From contig NZ_JABLSI010000015.1 in the NCBI RefSeq assembly GCF_019303475.1, positions 641 through 64,640 on the forward strand: a stretch of DNA of 64,000 bases. The letters are read 5' to 3'. The first letter of the stretch is position 1; each line of letters begins with the position of its first letter. The stretch comes from Streptomyces sp. JJ38. GTDB lineage: Bacteria > Actinomycetota > Actinomycetes > Streptomycetales > Streptomycetaceae. Below, one piece after another: positions 14,584 through 23,891 of this stretch. The notes beneath the pieces were generated by a model that saw nothing but the letters and a program-made list of their open reading frames with translations, did not search any database and was not told where the DNA came from. A program made the translations under genes and the position numbers.

Positions 14584-15263
14584 TGGGTGAGCACAGCGCT
14601 GTCCGGGTCCTGGTCGTCGACGACGACCCGCTGGTGCGCTCCGGGCTGCGGCTCATGCTCGGCGGCGCGCCGGAGGTGGAGGTCGTCGGCGAGGCGGCGG
14701 ACGGCGGGGAGGTGGCGGCGCGGGTGGCCGCGCACGCTCCCGACGTCGTCCTGATGGACGTCCGGATGCCCGGGGTCGACGGCCTGGCGGCCACCGAGGC
14801 GTTGCGCCGGGACGAGCGCGCGCCGGAGGTGCTCGTGCTGACGACGTTCCACTCGGACGACTTCGTGCTGCGCGCCCTGCGCGCGGGTGCCGCCGGGTAC
14901 GTCCTCAAGGACACGCCGCCGGCCGACATCGTCGCCGCGGTGCTCAGGGTGGCGGCCGGGGAGCCGGTCCTCTCCCCCGCCGTGCTCCGTCGACTCATCG
15001 CGCGGGCGACGGTCGACGGCGCAGGGCCCGGCCCGGGCTCGCGCGCGGCACGGGCCCGGGAGCGGCTCGGCTCGCTGGGTGAGCGGGAGCGGGAGGTGGC
15101 GCTCGCGGTGGGCCGGGGCAGGTCGAACGCGGAGATCGCCGCCGAGCTGTTCATGGGCGTGCCGACGGTGAAGACGCATGTGTCCCGGATTCTCACGAAA
15201 CTGGATCTGAACAACCGGGTGCAGATCGCGCTGCTCGTCCACGACGCCGAGTCCGCGCCCTGA
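14583..15263 (+). CDS. Two-component response regulator (NarL/LuxR family)
   Basis: 226 residues: a receiver domain with VVDDDPLVR (acidic pocket), phospho-acceptor Asp59 in VLMDVRMPG, the Thr of LVLTTF and the Lys of YVLKDT, then a LuxR-type helix-turn-helix (LGEREREVALAVGRGRSNAEIAAELFMGVPTVKTHVSRIL). It is the cognate partner of the overlapping histidine kinase. An in-frame GTG a few codons earlier is possible, but the ATG overlapping the kinase stop is preferred. Targets are unknown; the neighbouring NlpC/P60 hydrolase is a candidate only by position. Confidence 0.95.
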   Translation: MGEHSAVRVLVVDDDPLVRSGLRLMLGGAPEVEVVGEAADGGEVAARVAAHAPDVVLMDVRMPGVDGLAATEALRRDERAPEVLVLTTFHSDDFVLRALRAGAAGYVLKDTPPADIVAAVLRVAAGEPVLSPAVLRRLIARATVDGAGPGPGSRAARARERLGSLGEREREVALAVGRGRSNAEIAAELFMGVPTVKTHVSRILTKLDLNNRVQIALLVHDAESAP

Positions 15264-15394
15264 GCCCAGCGAGCTGACGGTTCGCCAGGGAGCGTGGGAT
15301 TCCGCGACGTTTGCCCATGTTGGGGCCGTCAGGGCGAGTTGTCCGGTTGGGGCGCTTGGGGCCACCGGGACGGGCGAGGAGGGGTGTGATCTGA

Positions 15395-15541
15395 GTCACT
15401 AAACCCGCGTGACGCCAACCGTCACATTGGCGTTATCGGGCCGAGACATGCTAGGCCCACAAGAGGGGCCGACAAAGCGGACAACTGCGTGGTCGTAAGC
15501 CCGTAGTCGGACATTGATCAACTCCCCCGGAGTGACGTGAC
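15395..15541. promoter_or_regulatory. Cluster of GTNAC half-sites upstream of the NlpC/P60 gene
   Basis: The 375-bp gap 15264-15638 has no gene. It contains GTCAC (15395), GTGAC (15409), GTCAC (15421) and a tandem GTGACGTGAC (15532-15541). Actinobacterial MtrA recognises paired GTNAC elements and controls cell-wall hydrolases, so these are candidate MtrA sites. Spacing (7-9 bases) is not ideal. ACGCCAA/TTGGCGT (15412-15434) also forms a short inverted repeat. No ydaO-type riboswitch consensus was found. Confidence 0.3.
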
Positions 15542-15638
15542 ACGAGCTCAAAAGCCCCGAACCGGACACCGCGTCCGCGCCTGTGGCGGAGAACACGACG
15601 CTTGAGTGGAACGTCCGGCGCCTGGTAGCCCTTTGCTC

Positions 15639-16472
15639 ATGTCCTCGAAAGCTCACATACGAAGCCACCGGAAGCCCCGGCGCGGTAACACGCTCATCCG
15701 CTCGGGTGTTGCCGGTGGCGTCTTCACGACCCTCGCGGTGACGGGTGCGGCCTCCCCGTCCTCCGCCGCGGGCCAGGCAGAGGCGACCGACGCCACGGTC
15801 GAGATGCCGACGCTGGACGGTCTCCTGACCGCCAGCACCACGGAGGCCGCCGAGGCGACGCGCACGCTCGCCATCCAGTACAACGTCGAGGCGGCCAAGG
15901 AGAGCGCCGCGGCGAAGGCCAAGAAGGCCGCTGCGGAGGCCAAGAAGAAGGCCGACGAGGCCGAGGCCAAGAGGAAGGCCGAGGAGGCCGCTGAGGCCCG
16001 CGCACGGGCCGCCGAGCGGGCCGAGGAGGAGCGGGAGCGCGCGACGGCCTCCCGTAGCGCCGAGCGCCCCGAGGCCCCCGCGACGACGAGCACCACCCAG
16101 GCGCCGTCCACCGCGACCGGAAGCGCCGCCGCCATCGTGGACTTCGCGCGGGCGCAGGTCGGCAAGGCGTACGTCATGGGCTCCACGGGTCCCAACGCCT
16201 ACGACTGCTCCGGCCTGACGACGGCCGCGTTCCGCCAGGTGGGCGTCAGCCTGCCCCGGACCTCGCAGCAGCAGTCCGTCACGGGCACGCAGGTGCCGCT
16301 CAGCCAGGTGCAGCCCGGGGACATCCTGTACTGGGGCAGCGCGGGCAGCGCCTACCACGTCGCGATCTACGTCGGCGACGGCAAGTTCGTCGGCGCCCAG
16401 AACTCCTCGACGGGCGTCGTCGAGCGCGACATGAGCTGGGACCCGCCGACCGGTGCGGTGCGCGTGCTCTGA
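15639..16472 (+). CDS. Secreted NlpC/P60 peptidoglycan endopeptidase with coiled-coil
   Basis: 277 residues from ATG 15639. A basic n-region and hydrophobic core (GVAGGVFTTLAVTGAAS, cleavage near SSAAG) form the export signal. Residues ~65-150 are a highly charged Ala/Lys/Glu coiled coil, and the last ~115 residues are the NlpC/P60 domain with catalytic Cys in YDCSGLT, His in YHVAIYVGDG and a third polar residue in VGAQNSS. The family cleaves D-Glu-mDap-type bonds in stem peptides, and coiled coils of this kind often autoinhibit or localise the enzyme. A GTG at 15606 would add 11 residues; ATG was chosen because it gives a normal signal peptide. The gene ends at a strong terminator. Confidence 0.9.
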   Translation: MSSKAHIRSHRKPRRGNTLIRSGVAGGVFTTLAVTGAASPSSAAGQAEATDATVEMPTLDGLLTASTTEAAEATRTLAIQYNVEAAKESAAAKAKKAAAEAKKKADEAEAKRKAEEAAEARARAAERAEEERERATASRSAERPEAPATTSTTQAPSTATGSAAAIVDFARAQVGKAYVMGSTGPNAYDCSGLTTAAFRQVGVSLPRTSQQQSVTGTQVPLSQVQPGDILYWGSAGSAYHVAIYVGDGKFVGAQNSSTGVVERDMSWDPPTGAVRVL

Positions 16473-16493
16473 CGTCACCCCGGCCCAACGCGA

Positions 16494-16531
16494 CGAAGGC
16501 GGCCGTCCCCTGGAGGGGACGGCCGCCTTCG
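16494..16531 (+). terminator. Strong rho-independent-like hairpin after the NlpC/P60 gene
   Basis: A perfect 17-bp stem (CGAAGGCGGCCGTCCCC and its complement) with loop TGGA starts 22 bases after the stop codon. There is no U-tract, as is usual in Streptomyces. Confidence 0.85.
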
Positions 16532-16534
16532 CGT

Positions 16535-16690
16535 GTGTCCCGAAGGGGCGCGGGGGCACCGCGCGGGCAGCCACACGGCCGCGGTCCACGACGCGTGGCC
16601 GGGGGCGCCCGCCCGGGGCCCGGGCGGGGGCCCGGTGCCGGGGGCTGCGCTGGCCGGCCCCGCGCCTCAGCGCGGACCTCCCCAGCGCGG
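16535..16690. repeat. Streptomyces intergenic repeat, copy 1
   Basis: The copy opens with CCGAAGGGGCGCGGGG and closes with GCCGGGGGCTGCGCTGGCC...GCGGACCTCCCCAGCGC. A near-identical ending and similar opening recur at 18838-18991. The middle parts differ, and both copies lie in noncoding gaps beside menaquinone genes. It belongs to the short GC-rich repeats scattered between Streptomyces genes, for which no function is known. Confidence 0.7.
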
Positions 16691-16711
16691 TCGGCCGCCC
16701 GGCCGCCGGGC

Positions 16712-18004
16712 CTACGCGCGCGGGCTGACCCTGGTGAGGCCGTTGATGATGCGGTCCATGGCGTCGCCGCCCGTCGGGTCGGTGAGGTTGGCCAGCATCT
16801 TGAGGGTGAAGCGCATCAGCAGCGGGTGGGTCAGGCCGCGCTCGGTGGCGAGCTTCATGACCTTCGGGTTGCCGATGAGCTTCACGAAGGCGCGGCCCAT
16901 CGTGTAGTAGCCGCCGTAGGTGTCGGACAGGACCTTCGGGTAACGGCGCAGCGCCAGTTCGCGCTGGGCGGCCGTCTGCCGGGACTGGGCCTGCACGATG
17001 ACGTCGGCCGCCATCTCGCCGGACTCCATGGCGTACGCGATGCCCTCGCCGTTGAAGGGGTTCACCATGCCGCCCGCGTCGCCGACGAGCAGCAGGCCGC
17101 GCGTGTAGTGCGGCTTGCGGTTGAAGGCCATGGGCAGCGCCGCGCCGCGGATCGGCGTCGTCATGTTGTCCGGGGTGTAGCCCCACTCCTCGGGCATGGA
17201 CGCGCACCACGCCTTGAGCACCTCGCGCCAGTCCAGCTCGCGGAAGGCGCTGGAGCTGTTGAGGATGCCTAGGCCGACGTTGGAGGTGCCGTCGCCCATG
17301 CCGAAGATCCAGCCGTATCCGGGCAGCAGGCGGTCCTCCGGGCCGCGCCGGTCCCACAGCTCCAGCCAGGACTCCAGGTAGTCGTCGTCGTGGCGGGGCG
17401 AGGTGAAGTAGGTGCGGACCGCGACGCCCATGGGCCGGTCCTCGCGCCGGTGCAGGCCCATCTTGAGCGACAGGCGCGTGGAGTTGCCGTCGGCCGCGAC
17501 GACGACGGGGGCCTTGAAGACGGCCGGCTGCCGGTCCTCGCCCAGCTTGGCCTCGACGCCGACGATCCGCCCGGAGGCGTCCAGGATCGGGTCGCCCACG
17601 TTGCAGCGCTCGTGGAGACGGGCACCGGCCTTCTCGGCCTGCCGGGCGAGCTGCTCGTCGAAGTCGTCGCGCTTGCGGACGAGTCCGTAGTCGGGGTAGC
17701 TGGCCAGCTCCGGCCAGTCGAGCTGGAGGCGGTGGCCACCGCCGATGATGCGCAGCCCCTTGTTGCGCAGCCAGCCGGCCTCCTCCGAGACGTCGATGCC
17801 CATGCCGACGAGCTGCTTGACCGCGCGCGGCGTCAGACCGTCGCCGCACACCTTCTCGCGCGGGAACGCGGTCTTCTCCAGCAGCAGGACGTCAAGGCCG
17901 GAGCGGGCCAGGTGGTATGCCGTGGTGGACCCTGCGGGCCCCGCCCCGACGACGATCACGTCGGCCTGGTGCTCCGAGGCCGGCTTCGACAGCGATTCCG
18001 CCAC
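16712..18004 (-). CDS. Geranylgeranyl reductase family flavoprotein, MenJ-like menaquinone side-chain reductase
   Basis: 430 residues with an N-terminal FAD motif (VIVVGAGPAGSTTAYHLARSG), KVCGDGLTPRAV typical of geranylgeranyl reductases, an internal VVVAADGNSTRLS, and GLLLVGDAGGMVNPFNGEGIAYAMESG, the second FAD-binding segment. In mycobacteria the homologue MenJ saturates one isoprene unit of menaquinone. Its position next to menG and mqnC supports the same job here, consistent with the partly saturated menaquinones of streptomycetes. Menaquinone specificity is inferred from context; archaeal-lipid-type or chlorophyll-type substrates are not expected. ATG start at 18004. Confidence 0.9.
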   Translation of the reverse strand: MAESLSKPASEHQADVIVVGAGPAGSTTAYHLARSGLDVLLLEKTAFPREKVCGDGLTPRAVKQLVGMGIDVSEEAGWLRNKGLRIIGGGHRLQLDWPELASYPDYGLVRKRDDFDEQLARQAEKAGARLHERCNVGDPILDASGRIVGVEAKLGEDRQPAVFKAPVVVAADGNSTRLSLKMGLHRREDRPMGVAVRTYFTSPRHDDDYLESWLELWDRRGPEDRLLPGYGWIFGMGDGTSNVGLGILNSSSAFRELDWREVLKAWCASMPEEWGYTPDNMTTPIRGAALPMAFNRKPHYTRGLLLVGDAGGMVNPFNGEGIAYAMESGEMAADVIVQAQSRQTAAQRELALRRYPKVLSDTYGGYYTMGRAFVKLIGNPKVMKLATERGLTHPLLMRFTLKMLANLTDPTGGDAMDRIINGLTRVSPRA

Positions 18005-18070
18005 GAGGACTCCCGAGGGGTGAGGCGTTGGGTGCTCGAAGTCTATGCGGGGCGGATGCCCTCGCAGGGG

Positions 18071-18763
18071 TCAGGGCTTGGTGCCCCGGTGGAGGGCGAC
18101 GATGCCGCCGGTCAGGTTGCGCCACGCCACCGCGTCCCACCCGGCCCGCTGCAACCGCCGGGCGAGCCGCGGCTGGTCCGGCCAGGAGCGGATGGACTCG
18201 GCCAGGTAGACGTAGGCCTCCGGGTTGGAGCAGACCGTCCGGGCGATCGGCGGGAGGGCCTTCATCAGGTACTCGGTGTAGACGGTGCGCAGGGGCGGCA
18301 GCACGGGGTGGCTGAACTCGCAGACGACGATCCGGCCGCCCGGCCTCGTCACCCGCAGCATCTCGCCCAGGGCCGCCTGGGTGTCCTGCACGTTCCGCAG
18401 CCCGAAGGAGATCGTGACCGCGTCGAAGACGTCGTCGCGGAAGGGCAGCCGGGTGGCGTCCCCGGCCGTGAAGGGCAGGAAGGGCCGCCGCTGCTTGCCC
18501 TCGCCCAGCATGCCGGTGGAGAAGTCGCACGGGACGGTGTAGGCGCCCGCGTCGGAGAACGGCAGGGACGAGGTGCCGGTGCCGGCGGCGAGGTCCAGGA
18601 CCCGCTCCCCGGGCCGGGCGGCCACGGCCTGCGCCACGGCACGGCGCCACAGCCTGGCCTGCCCGAGCGAGATCACGTCGTTGGTCAGGTCGTACTTGGC
18701 CGCGACCTGATCGAACATCGCGGCGACGTCGTGGGGCTGCTTGTCCAGGCTGGCGCGCGTCAC
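18071..18763 (-). CDS. menG: Demethylmenaquinone methyltransferase MenG (UbiE family)
   Basis: 230 residues from a GTG start, the length expected of MenG/UbiE. Motifs are [34 protein letters not shown] (SAM motif I), [19 protein letters not shown] and [17 protein letters not shown] (motif III). It adds the last methyl group to demethylmenaquinone using SAM. A longer frame runs upstream to 18916, but that stretch is Arg/Pro-rich and coincides with an intergenic repeat, so GTG 18763 behind a purine-rich GGGGG was chosen. It lies in the same direction as mqnC and the MenJ-like gene, 66 bases before the latter. Confidence 0.96.
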   Translation of the reverse strand: MTRASLDKQPHDVAAMFDQVAAKYDLTNDVISLGQARLWRRAVAQAVAARPGERVLDLAAGTGTSSLPFSDAGAYTVPCDFSTGMLGEGKQRRPFLPFTAGDATRLPFRDDVFDAVTISFGLRNVQDTQAALGEMLRVTRPGGRIVVCEFSHPVLPPLRTVYTEYLMKALPPIARTVCSNPEAYVYLAESIRSWPDQPRLARRLQRAGWDAVAWRNLTGGIVALHRGTKP

Positions 18764-18837
18764 GCCCCCATTCTTCACCCCGCGCCGCCCCGGACCCGCG
18801 CCGGGGTGCGCGAACCGCCCCGAAAGGGCACGGTGAG

Positions 18838-18991
18838 GTCGCGCCCGAAGGGGCGCGGGGAACTGCGCGAGCGGGCACAGCGCGCCCGCAGCCCGCGAAG
18901 CCCGGGCAGGGGGCACCCCCTGCCCAGGGGGAACCCGGCGCCGGGGGCTGCGCTGGCCAGCCCCGCGCCTTCGCGCAGACCTCCCCAGCGC
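18838..18991. repeat. Streptomyces intergenic repeat, copy 2
   Basis: This is the partner of the copy at 16535-16690. It begins CCCGAAGGGGCGCGGGG and ends GCCGGGGGCTGCGCTGGCC...CAGACCTCCCCAGCGC. It fills most of the 240-bp gap between menG and the amidohydrolase-like gene. It also contains a local hairpin (GGGCAGGGGG/CCCCCTGCCC near 18904-18926). Confidence 0.7.
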
Positions 18992-19003
18992 ACGCGCGGG
19001 AGG

Positions 19004-19507
19004 CTAACGGCGGCGGTACACGATGCGGCCGGAGACGACCGTGGCGAGACAGGTGCCGTCGGGCGCGCGCACGGCGAAGTGCGCGGGGCCGCCCACGGCG
19101 AGCACCGGTTCGCGGGGTCCGGCGAGGACCGGCAGCCCCGAGCGCTGTACGGCGGTCCGCACGGGCAAACGCGTGAACGGGCCCACGAGTGCCGTCACCC
19201 CGTCGGCCAGGAGGCGTTGGAGGCCGCGACGGGCGCTGCCGCCCCAGCGGGCGTCGTCCAGCGGCCCGACGGCAGCCGGGTCCAGCGGCCCGGAGCCGAG
19301 CTCCTCCCGGGGGTCCGGGTGGTAGGCCGACTCCAGCCACGCGGCCGCGTCCGCGCGGCACCGCCCCGGCCCGATGACGCCCGCCCAGCGGCGTTCCCGC
19401 GCCGCCGGGTGCGCGGCGGCCAGCTCGGCGGCGGGGCCGAGCGCGGCGACCCGGGCGTCCGCCACGAGGACGGCGTCACCCTCGGACGGCACGTGCAGCG
19501 TCAGCAC
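19004..19507 (-). CDS. Imidazolonepropionase-like (amidohydrolase-type) short protein next to mqnC
   Basis: 167 residues resemble the small 'imidazolonepropionase-like' proteins that accompany mqnC in Streptomyces: LVADARVAALGPAAELAAAHP near the start (amidohydrolase beta-sandwich part), RCRADAAAWLESAYHPDPREELG in the middle, and GLPVLAGPREPVLAVGGPAHFAVRAPDGTCLATVVSGRIVYRR at the end. The metal-binding core of a true amidohydrolase is missing, so catalysis is doubtful. GTG start 18 bases after the mqnC stop implies cotranscription. A supporting role in the futalosine pathway is only inferred from position. Confidence 0.75.
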   Translation of the reverse strand: MLTLHVPSEGDAVLVADARVAALGPAAELAAAHPAARERRWAGVIGPGRCRADAAAWLESAYHPDPREELGSGPLDPAAVGPLDDARWGGSARRGLQRLLADGVTALVGPFTRLPVRTAVQRSGLPVLAGPREPVLAVGGPAHFAVRAPDGTCLATVVSGRIVYRRR

Positions 19508-19525
19508 GACGAACCCCCGCCTCGC

Positions 19526-20722
19526 TCAGCCCGCGTCGACGAGCTTCAGCTCCGGGTGCGCGGTGCCGCCCGCGATCGCCGTGGACGACAGGTGGGAGAC
19601 CACGCGGCCGTCGACCGGGTCGTTGGCCGGGTCGTCGTTGACGGTCAGGTGCTCGTAGGTCGTGGAGCGCTGCGCGGGCACCCGGCCGGCCGCCCGGATC
19701 AGGTGCAGCAGCTCGGTGAGGTTGGAGCGGTGCTTGGCCCCGGCCGAGGAGACGACGTTCTCCTCCAGCATGACCGAGCCCAGGTCGTCGGCGCCGTAGT
19801 GCAGCGAGAGCTGGCCGACGTCCTTGCCGACCGTCAGCCACGAGCCCTGGATGTGGGCGACGTTGTCCAGGAAGAGCCGGGCCACGGCGATGATGCGCAG
19901 GTACTCGAAGAGCGTGGCCTGCGTGCGGCCCTTCAGCGCGTTGTTCTGCGGCTGGTAGGTGTACGGGATGAACGCGCGGAAGCCGCCCGTGCGGTCCTGC
20001 ACGTCCCGGATCATGCGCAGGTGTTCGATGCGCTCGGCGTTCGTCTCGCCCGTCCCCATCAGCATCGTGGACGTCGACTCCACGCCGAGGCCGTGGGCGA
20101 TCTCCATGATCTCCAGCCAGCGCTCGCCGGACTCCTTCAGCGGGGCGATGGCCTTCCGCGGCCGCTCCGGCAGCAGTTCGGCGCCGGCTCCCGCGAACGA
20201 GTCCAGACCGGCCGCGTGGATGCGGCGGATGGCCTCCTCGGGCGTCACCTTGGAGATCCGCGCCATGTGCTCGACCTCGGAGGCCCCGAGAGAGTGGATG
20301 ACCAGCTGCGGGAACTCCTTCTTGATCGCGGAGAAGTGCTCCTCGTAGTACTCGACGCCGTAGTCCGGGTGGTGCCCGCCCTGGAACATGATCTGGGTGC
20401 CGCCCAGCTCCACCGTCTCGGCGCAGCGGCGCAGGATGTCGTCCAGGCTCCGCGTCCACACGTCCTCGCTCTTCGGCGCGGCGAAGAAGGCGCAGAATTT
20501 GCACGCCGTCACACAGGCGTTGGTGTAGTTGATGTTCCGCTCGATGATGTACGTCGCGATGTGCTCGGTACCCGCGTAGCGGCGCCGGCGGACGGTGTCG
20601 GCGGCCCGGCCCAGCTCGTGCAGCGGCGCGTGCCGGTAGAGCTCCAGCGCCTCCTCCGCGGTGATCCGGCCGCCCTGCGCGGCGCGGTCGAGCACGGACG
20701 TCAGGTCGGCGTTCTCGGTCAC
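19526..20722 (-). CDS. mqnC: Cyclic dehypoxanthinylfutalosine synthase MqnC (radical SAM)
   Basis: 398 residues with the radical-SAM cysteine triad C70-x3-C74-x2-C77 (NACVTACKFCAF), followed by GGTQIMFQGGHHPDYG, HSLGASEVEHMA, GAELLPERPRKAI and TSTMLMGTGETNAERIEHL, all characteristic of MqnC. It cyclises dehypoxanthine futalosine in the alternative menaquinone pathway. The length and the YTYQPQNNALKG segment separate it from MqnE (present at 51696-52862). It heads the unit with the imidazolonepropionase-like gene; menG follows after a repeat-filled gap. Confidence 0.97.
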   Translation of the reverse strand: MTENADLTSVLDRAAQGGRITAEEALELYRHAPLHELGRAADTVRRRRYAGTEHIATYIIERNINYTNACVTACKFCAFFAAPKSEDVWTRSLDDILRRCAETVELGGTQIMFQGGHHPDYGVEYYEEHFSAIKKEFPQLVIHSLGASEVEHMARISKVTPEEAIRRIHAAGLDSFAGAGAELLPERPRKAIAPLKESGERWLEIMEIAHGLGVESTSTMLMGTGETNAERIEHLRMIRDVQDRTGGFRAFIPYTYQPQNNALKGRTQATLFEYLRIIAVARLFLDNVAHIQGSWLTVGKDVGQLSLHYGADDLGSVMLEENVVSSAGAKHRSNLTELLHLIRAAGRVPAQRSTTYEHLTVNDDPANDPVDGRVVSHLSSTAIAGGTAHPELKLVDAG

Positions 20723-20804
20723 CGGGCGGCCCCTTCCGCAGGCTGTACGACGCGCCCCAGCGTACGCGAGCCCGTCGCCGCTTCCGGCGGTCGGCCCACT
20801 GCGC

Positions 20805-22613
20805 TCAGTCCGTCTGGCGGGTGAGCTTGCCCGTCGGGTTGCCCGCGGGCTGGTCGCGGCTGGAGAAGTGCAGCGTCCCGCCCTCTTCCCCGAGTCGGAG
20901 GGTGGCGCCCTCGCCTGCCGTCGAGCACATCGGGACGCCGAACATCGTCGGGTTCTTGCCCACGAGCTCCTCGGTGATCATCAGCTTGGTGTCGGTGACG
21001 CTCTCCACCGTGCCGACGGAGTTGCACTCCTCGCCCGCGAAGGCGGTGGTCAGCCGCAGGGCCTCGCTGCCGACGCCACCCTCCTCGATCGTGACGGTCA
21101 GAACCCCGCTGCTCAGCCCGTTCTCCGTGAACACGCCGCCCGTCCAGGTGCCGATGAACCCCTTCGGGATCGACCGCTCGTCGCCCTCTCCCGAGTTCCC
21201 CGTCGTGCCCGCGTGCGTGCCGCCCGTCGTCCCGGCGCTGCTGCCGTCACCGCCGTCGCCCTCCCAGGGCAGGGGCACGAGGAAGCCGAGCACGAGGAGC
21301 ACCACCGCCACGCCCGCGCCGACCCAGACCGGCAGCCGGTCGCGCCAGGTCGGGCGCGGCGGCGGGCGGAAGGCGTGTGGGCCCGTCCCGCCGTGCGCGA
21401 CATGTGGGCCGTACGGGTGGTACGCGCCGGTGGCGGGCGCCGGGCCGGGCCGCCCAGCGGGCCCGTAGCCCGCCGAGACCGTCGGCAGACGCGCCTGCCC
21501 GGCCGCCGGGGTGGACCCGTACGCCGAGGGCCGCGGGGTGGGCGCCCCGTACGAAGGCGGCGGGGTGTGGCGGGACGGCGGAGGGGTGTGGGACGGCGCG
21601 GTGGGGCCGTAGGCCGAGGGCGCCGGGCCGAAGGAGCCCTGCGGATTCCCGGCGTTCCCGGAGCCACCCGCGTGCGTGCCGGTGTCGTCGCCGTCCTCCG
21701 GCGTCTCCGCCTCCAGCTCCAGCAGCGCCACCGCGCGGCGGCTCACGCCCTCCACCACCGGCCCCGGCAGCCAGCCTCCCGCTATCAGCTCCGCGGCACC
21801 GCCCGCGCCCGCCTCCCCGGCCAGGCGCCGGGCGACCTCCGCCACCGGGGGCCGCGCCCCGGGCTCCTTGGCCAGACAGGCCGCGACGACGTCCAGCAGC
21901 TCGCCCGCCAGCCCGGTCAGCCGCGGCTCCTCGTGCACCACCTTGTAGAGCAGCACCGCCGCCCCGTCCCCGGAGAACGGCGGACGCCCCGTCGCCGCGA
22001 ACGCGAGCACGGCCCCGAGCGAGAAGACGTCCGTCGGGCCGCCGACGTCGTGCCCCTGCACCTGCTCCGGGGACATGTAGCCGGGCGAACCGACGGAGAC
22101 CCCGGTCGCGGTCAGGGAGGCGGTGACGTCGGTGGCGCGGGCGATGCCGAAGTCGATCAGCCGGGGCCCGTCCAGGGTCAGCAGCACGTTGGACGGCTTG
22201 ACGTCGCGGTGGAGCAGGCCCCGCTCGTGGACGGTCGTCAGCGCCTCCGCCAGCCCGGCGCCGAGGGCCCGCACCGCGGGCTCGGGCAGCGGACCGTGCT
22301 GCTCCACCGCCTGCTGGAGATCCGGTCCGGCCACGTAGCCGGTCGCCACCCAGGGCGTCGCGGCGTCGGGGTCGGCGTCCAGCACGGGTGCCGTCCAGTC
22401 TCCGCCGACCAGCCGGGCGGCCTCGATCTCCCGGCGGAACCGGGCCCGGAACTGCTCGTCGGCCGCGAAGTGCGCGTGCACCACCTTGACCGCCACCGTG
22501 CGGCCACCGCCGCTGCGGCCCAGGTACACGCGGCCCATGCCACCGGCACCGAGGCGGCGCAGCAGCCGGTAGCCCCCGATGGCCCGCGGGTCCTCCGCGC
22601 CGAGCGGCTCCAT
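20805..22613 (-). CDS. Membrane-anchored Ser/Thr protein kinase (PknB/Hanks type)
   Basis: 602 residues. The kinase domain (about 14-270) has GAGGMGRVY, catalytic Lys43, HRDVKPSN (Asp137), DFG (Asp154) and GSPGYMSPEQ. A Pro/Gly/Tyr-rich linker (310-425) leads to one membrane helix (429-447). The extracellular part has two cysteines (EECNSVGT, PMCSTAGE) and no PASTA repeats, resembling a lipocalin-like sensor fold. Cytoplasmic phosphorylation in response to an external ligand is expected. The Shine-Dalgarno run GGGGGG lies inside a perfect hairpin just upstream, which could restrict translation. mqnA is the preceding gene on the same strand. Confidence 0.95.
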   Translation of the reverse strand: MEPLGAEDPRAIGGYRLLRRLGAGGMGRVYLGRSGGGRTVAVKVVHAHFAADEQFRARFRREIEAARLVGGDWTAPVLDADPDAATPWVATGYVAGPDLQQAVEQHGPLPEPAVRALGAGLAEALTTVHERGLLHRDVKPSNVLLTLDGPRLIDFGIARATDVTASLTATGVSVGSPGYMSPEQVQGHDVGGPTDVFSLGAVLAFAATGRPPFSGDGAAVLLYKVVHEEPRLTGLAGELLDVVAACLAKEPGARPPVAEVARRLAGEAGAGGAAELIAGGWLPGPVVEGVSRRAVALLELEAETPEDGDDTGTHAGGSGNAGNPQGSFGPAPSAYGPTAPSHTPPPSRHTPPPSYGAPTPRPSAYGSTPAAGQARLPTVSAGYGPAGRPGPAPATGAYHPYGPHVAHGGTGPHAFRPPPRPTWRDRLPVWVGAGVAVVLLVLGFLVPLPWEGDGGDGSSAGTTGGTHAGTTGNSGEGDERSIPKGFIGTWTGGVFTENGLSSGVLTVTIEEGGVGSEALRLTTAFAGEECNSVGTVESVTDTKLMITEELVGKNPTMFGVPMCSTAGEGATLRLGEEGGTLHFSSRDQPAGNPTGKLTRQTD

Positions 22614-22620
22614 GTCTCGT

Positions 22621-22667
22621 CCCCCCTGTGTCCTACGCTGAGCGGCTCAGCGTAGGACACAGGGGGG
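22621..22667 (-). promoter_or_regulatory. Perfect 22-bp inverted repeat enclosing the kinase ribosome-binding site
   Basis: Arms 22621-22642 and 22646-22667 are exactly complementary over 22 bases, with a 3-base centre (CGG). On the minus strand the 3' arm ends in AGGGGGG, 7 bases before the kinase ATG, so the hairpin buries the Shine-Dalgarno sequence. The 5' side begins 25 bases after the mqnA stop. It may be the mqnA terminator, a translational brake on the kinase gene, or both. Confidence 0.8.
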
Positions 22668-22691
22668 ACGCCGACTCCGTCCAGGTGGCCG

Positions 22692-23615
<924 letters not shown>

Positions 23616-23788
23616 TCACAGGCCCGGCGGCCGACATGCCGACCGGCGTCCCGACCGGCATCGACGCACGTCGGCGCCGGACCGACGCGCTCCGCCCGGC
23701 CGCGGCACGACGGATCTTGAACCACTACCGGTCCTGCACGGAGCGTGCTACGCTCAAAGCGAGTTGCAGTTTGGTTTCCTTGCAGTAC

Positions 23789-23820
23789 AAAGCCTGCGGA
23801 GCATGTGACCGCAGGCTTTT
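23789..23820 (+). promoter_or_regulatory. Attenuator-like hairpin in the cold-shock gene leader
   Basis: AAAGCCTGCGG and CCGCAGGCTTT form an 11-bp stem with a 9-base loop, followed by TTTTGTCGTTTT. This is a textbook intrinsic terminator, very unusual in this GC-rich DNA, placed about 70 bases upstream of the csp start. A -10-like TACGCT lies at 23749. The leader (23755-23891) could regulate by read-through or temperature-dependent folding. The rest of the 320-bp gap back to mqnA shows nothing else. Confidence 0.6.
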
Positions 23821-23891
23821 GTCGTTTTCAGACTTCAAGACTTCTTGCAGGTTCTGGAGCAGGGCGACCCTTGTAGGCCCAAGGAGGGCTT

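Noticed and set aside
15264..15638. Possible ydaO (c-di-AMP) riboswitch before the NlpC/P60 gene
   Set aside because: Such riboswitches precede some actinobacterial wall hydrolases, but the conserved blocks were not found here.
17390..20824. 1,144-codon plus-strand frame across the menaquinone genes
   Set aside because: It runs antisense through menG, mqnC and others, has no family resemblance and crosses noncoding repeats.
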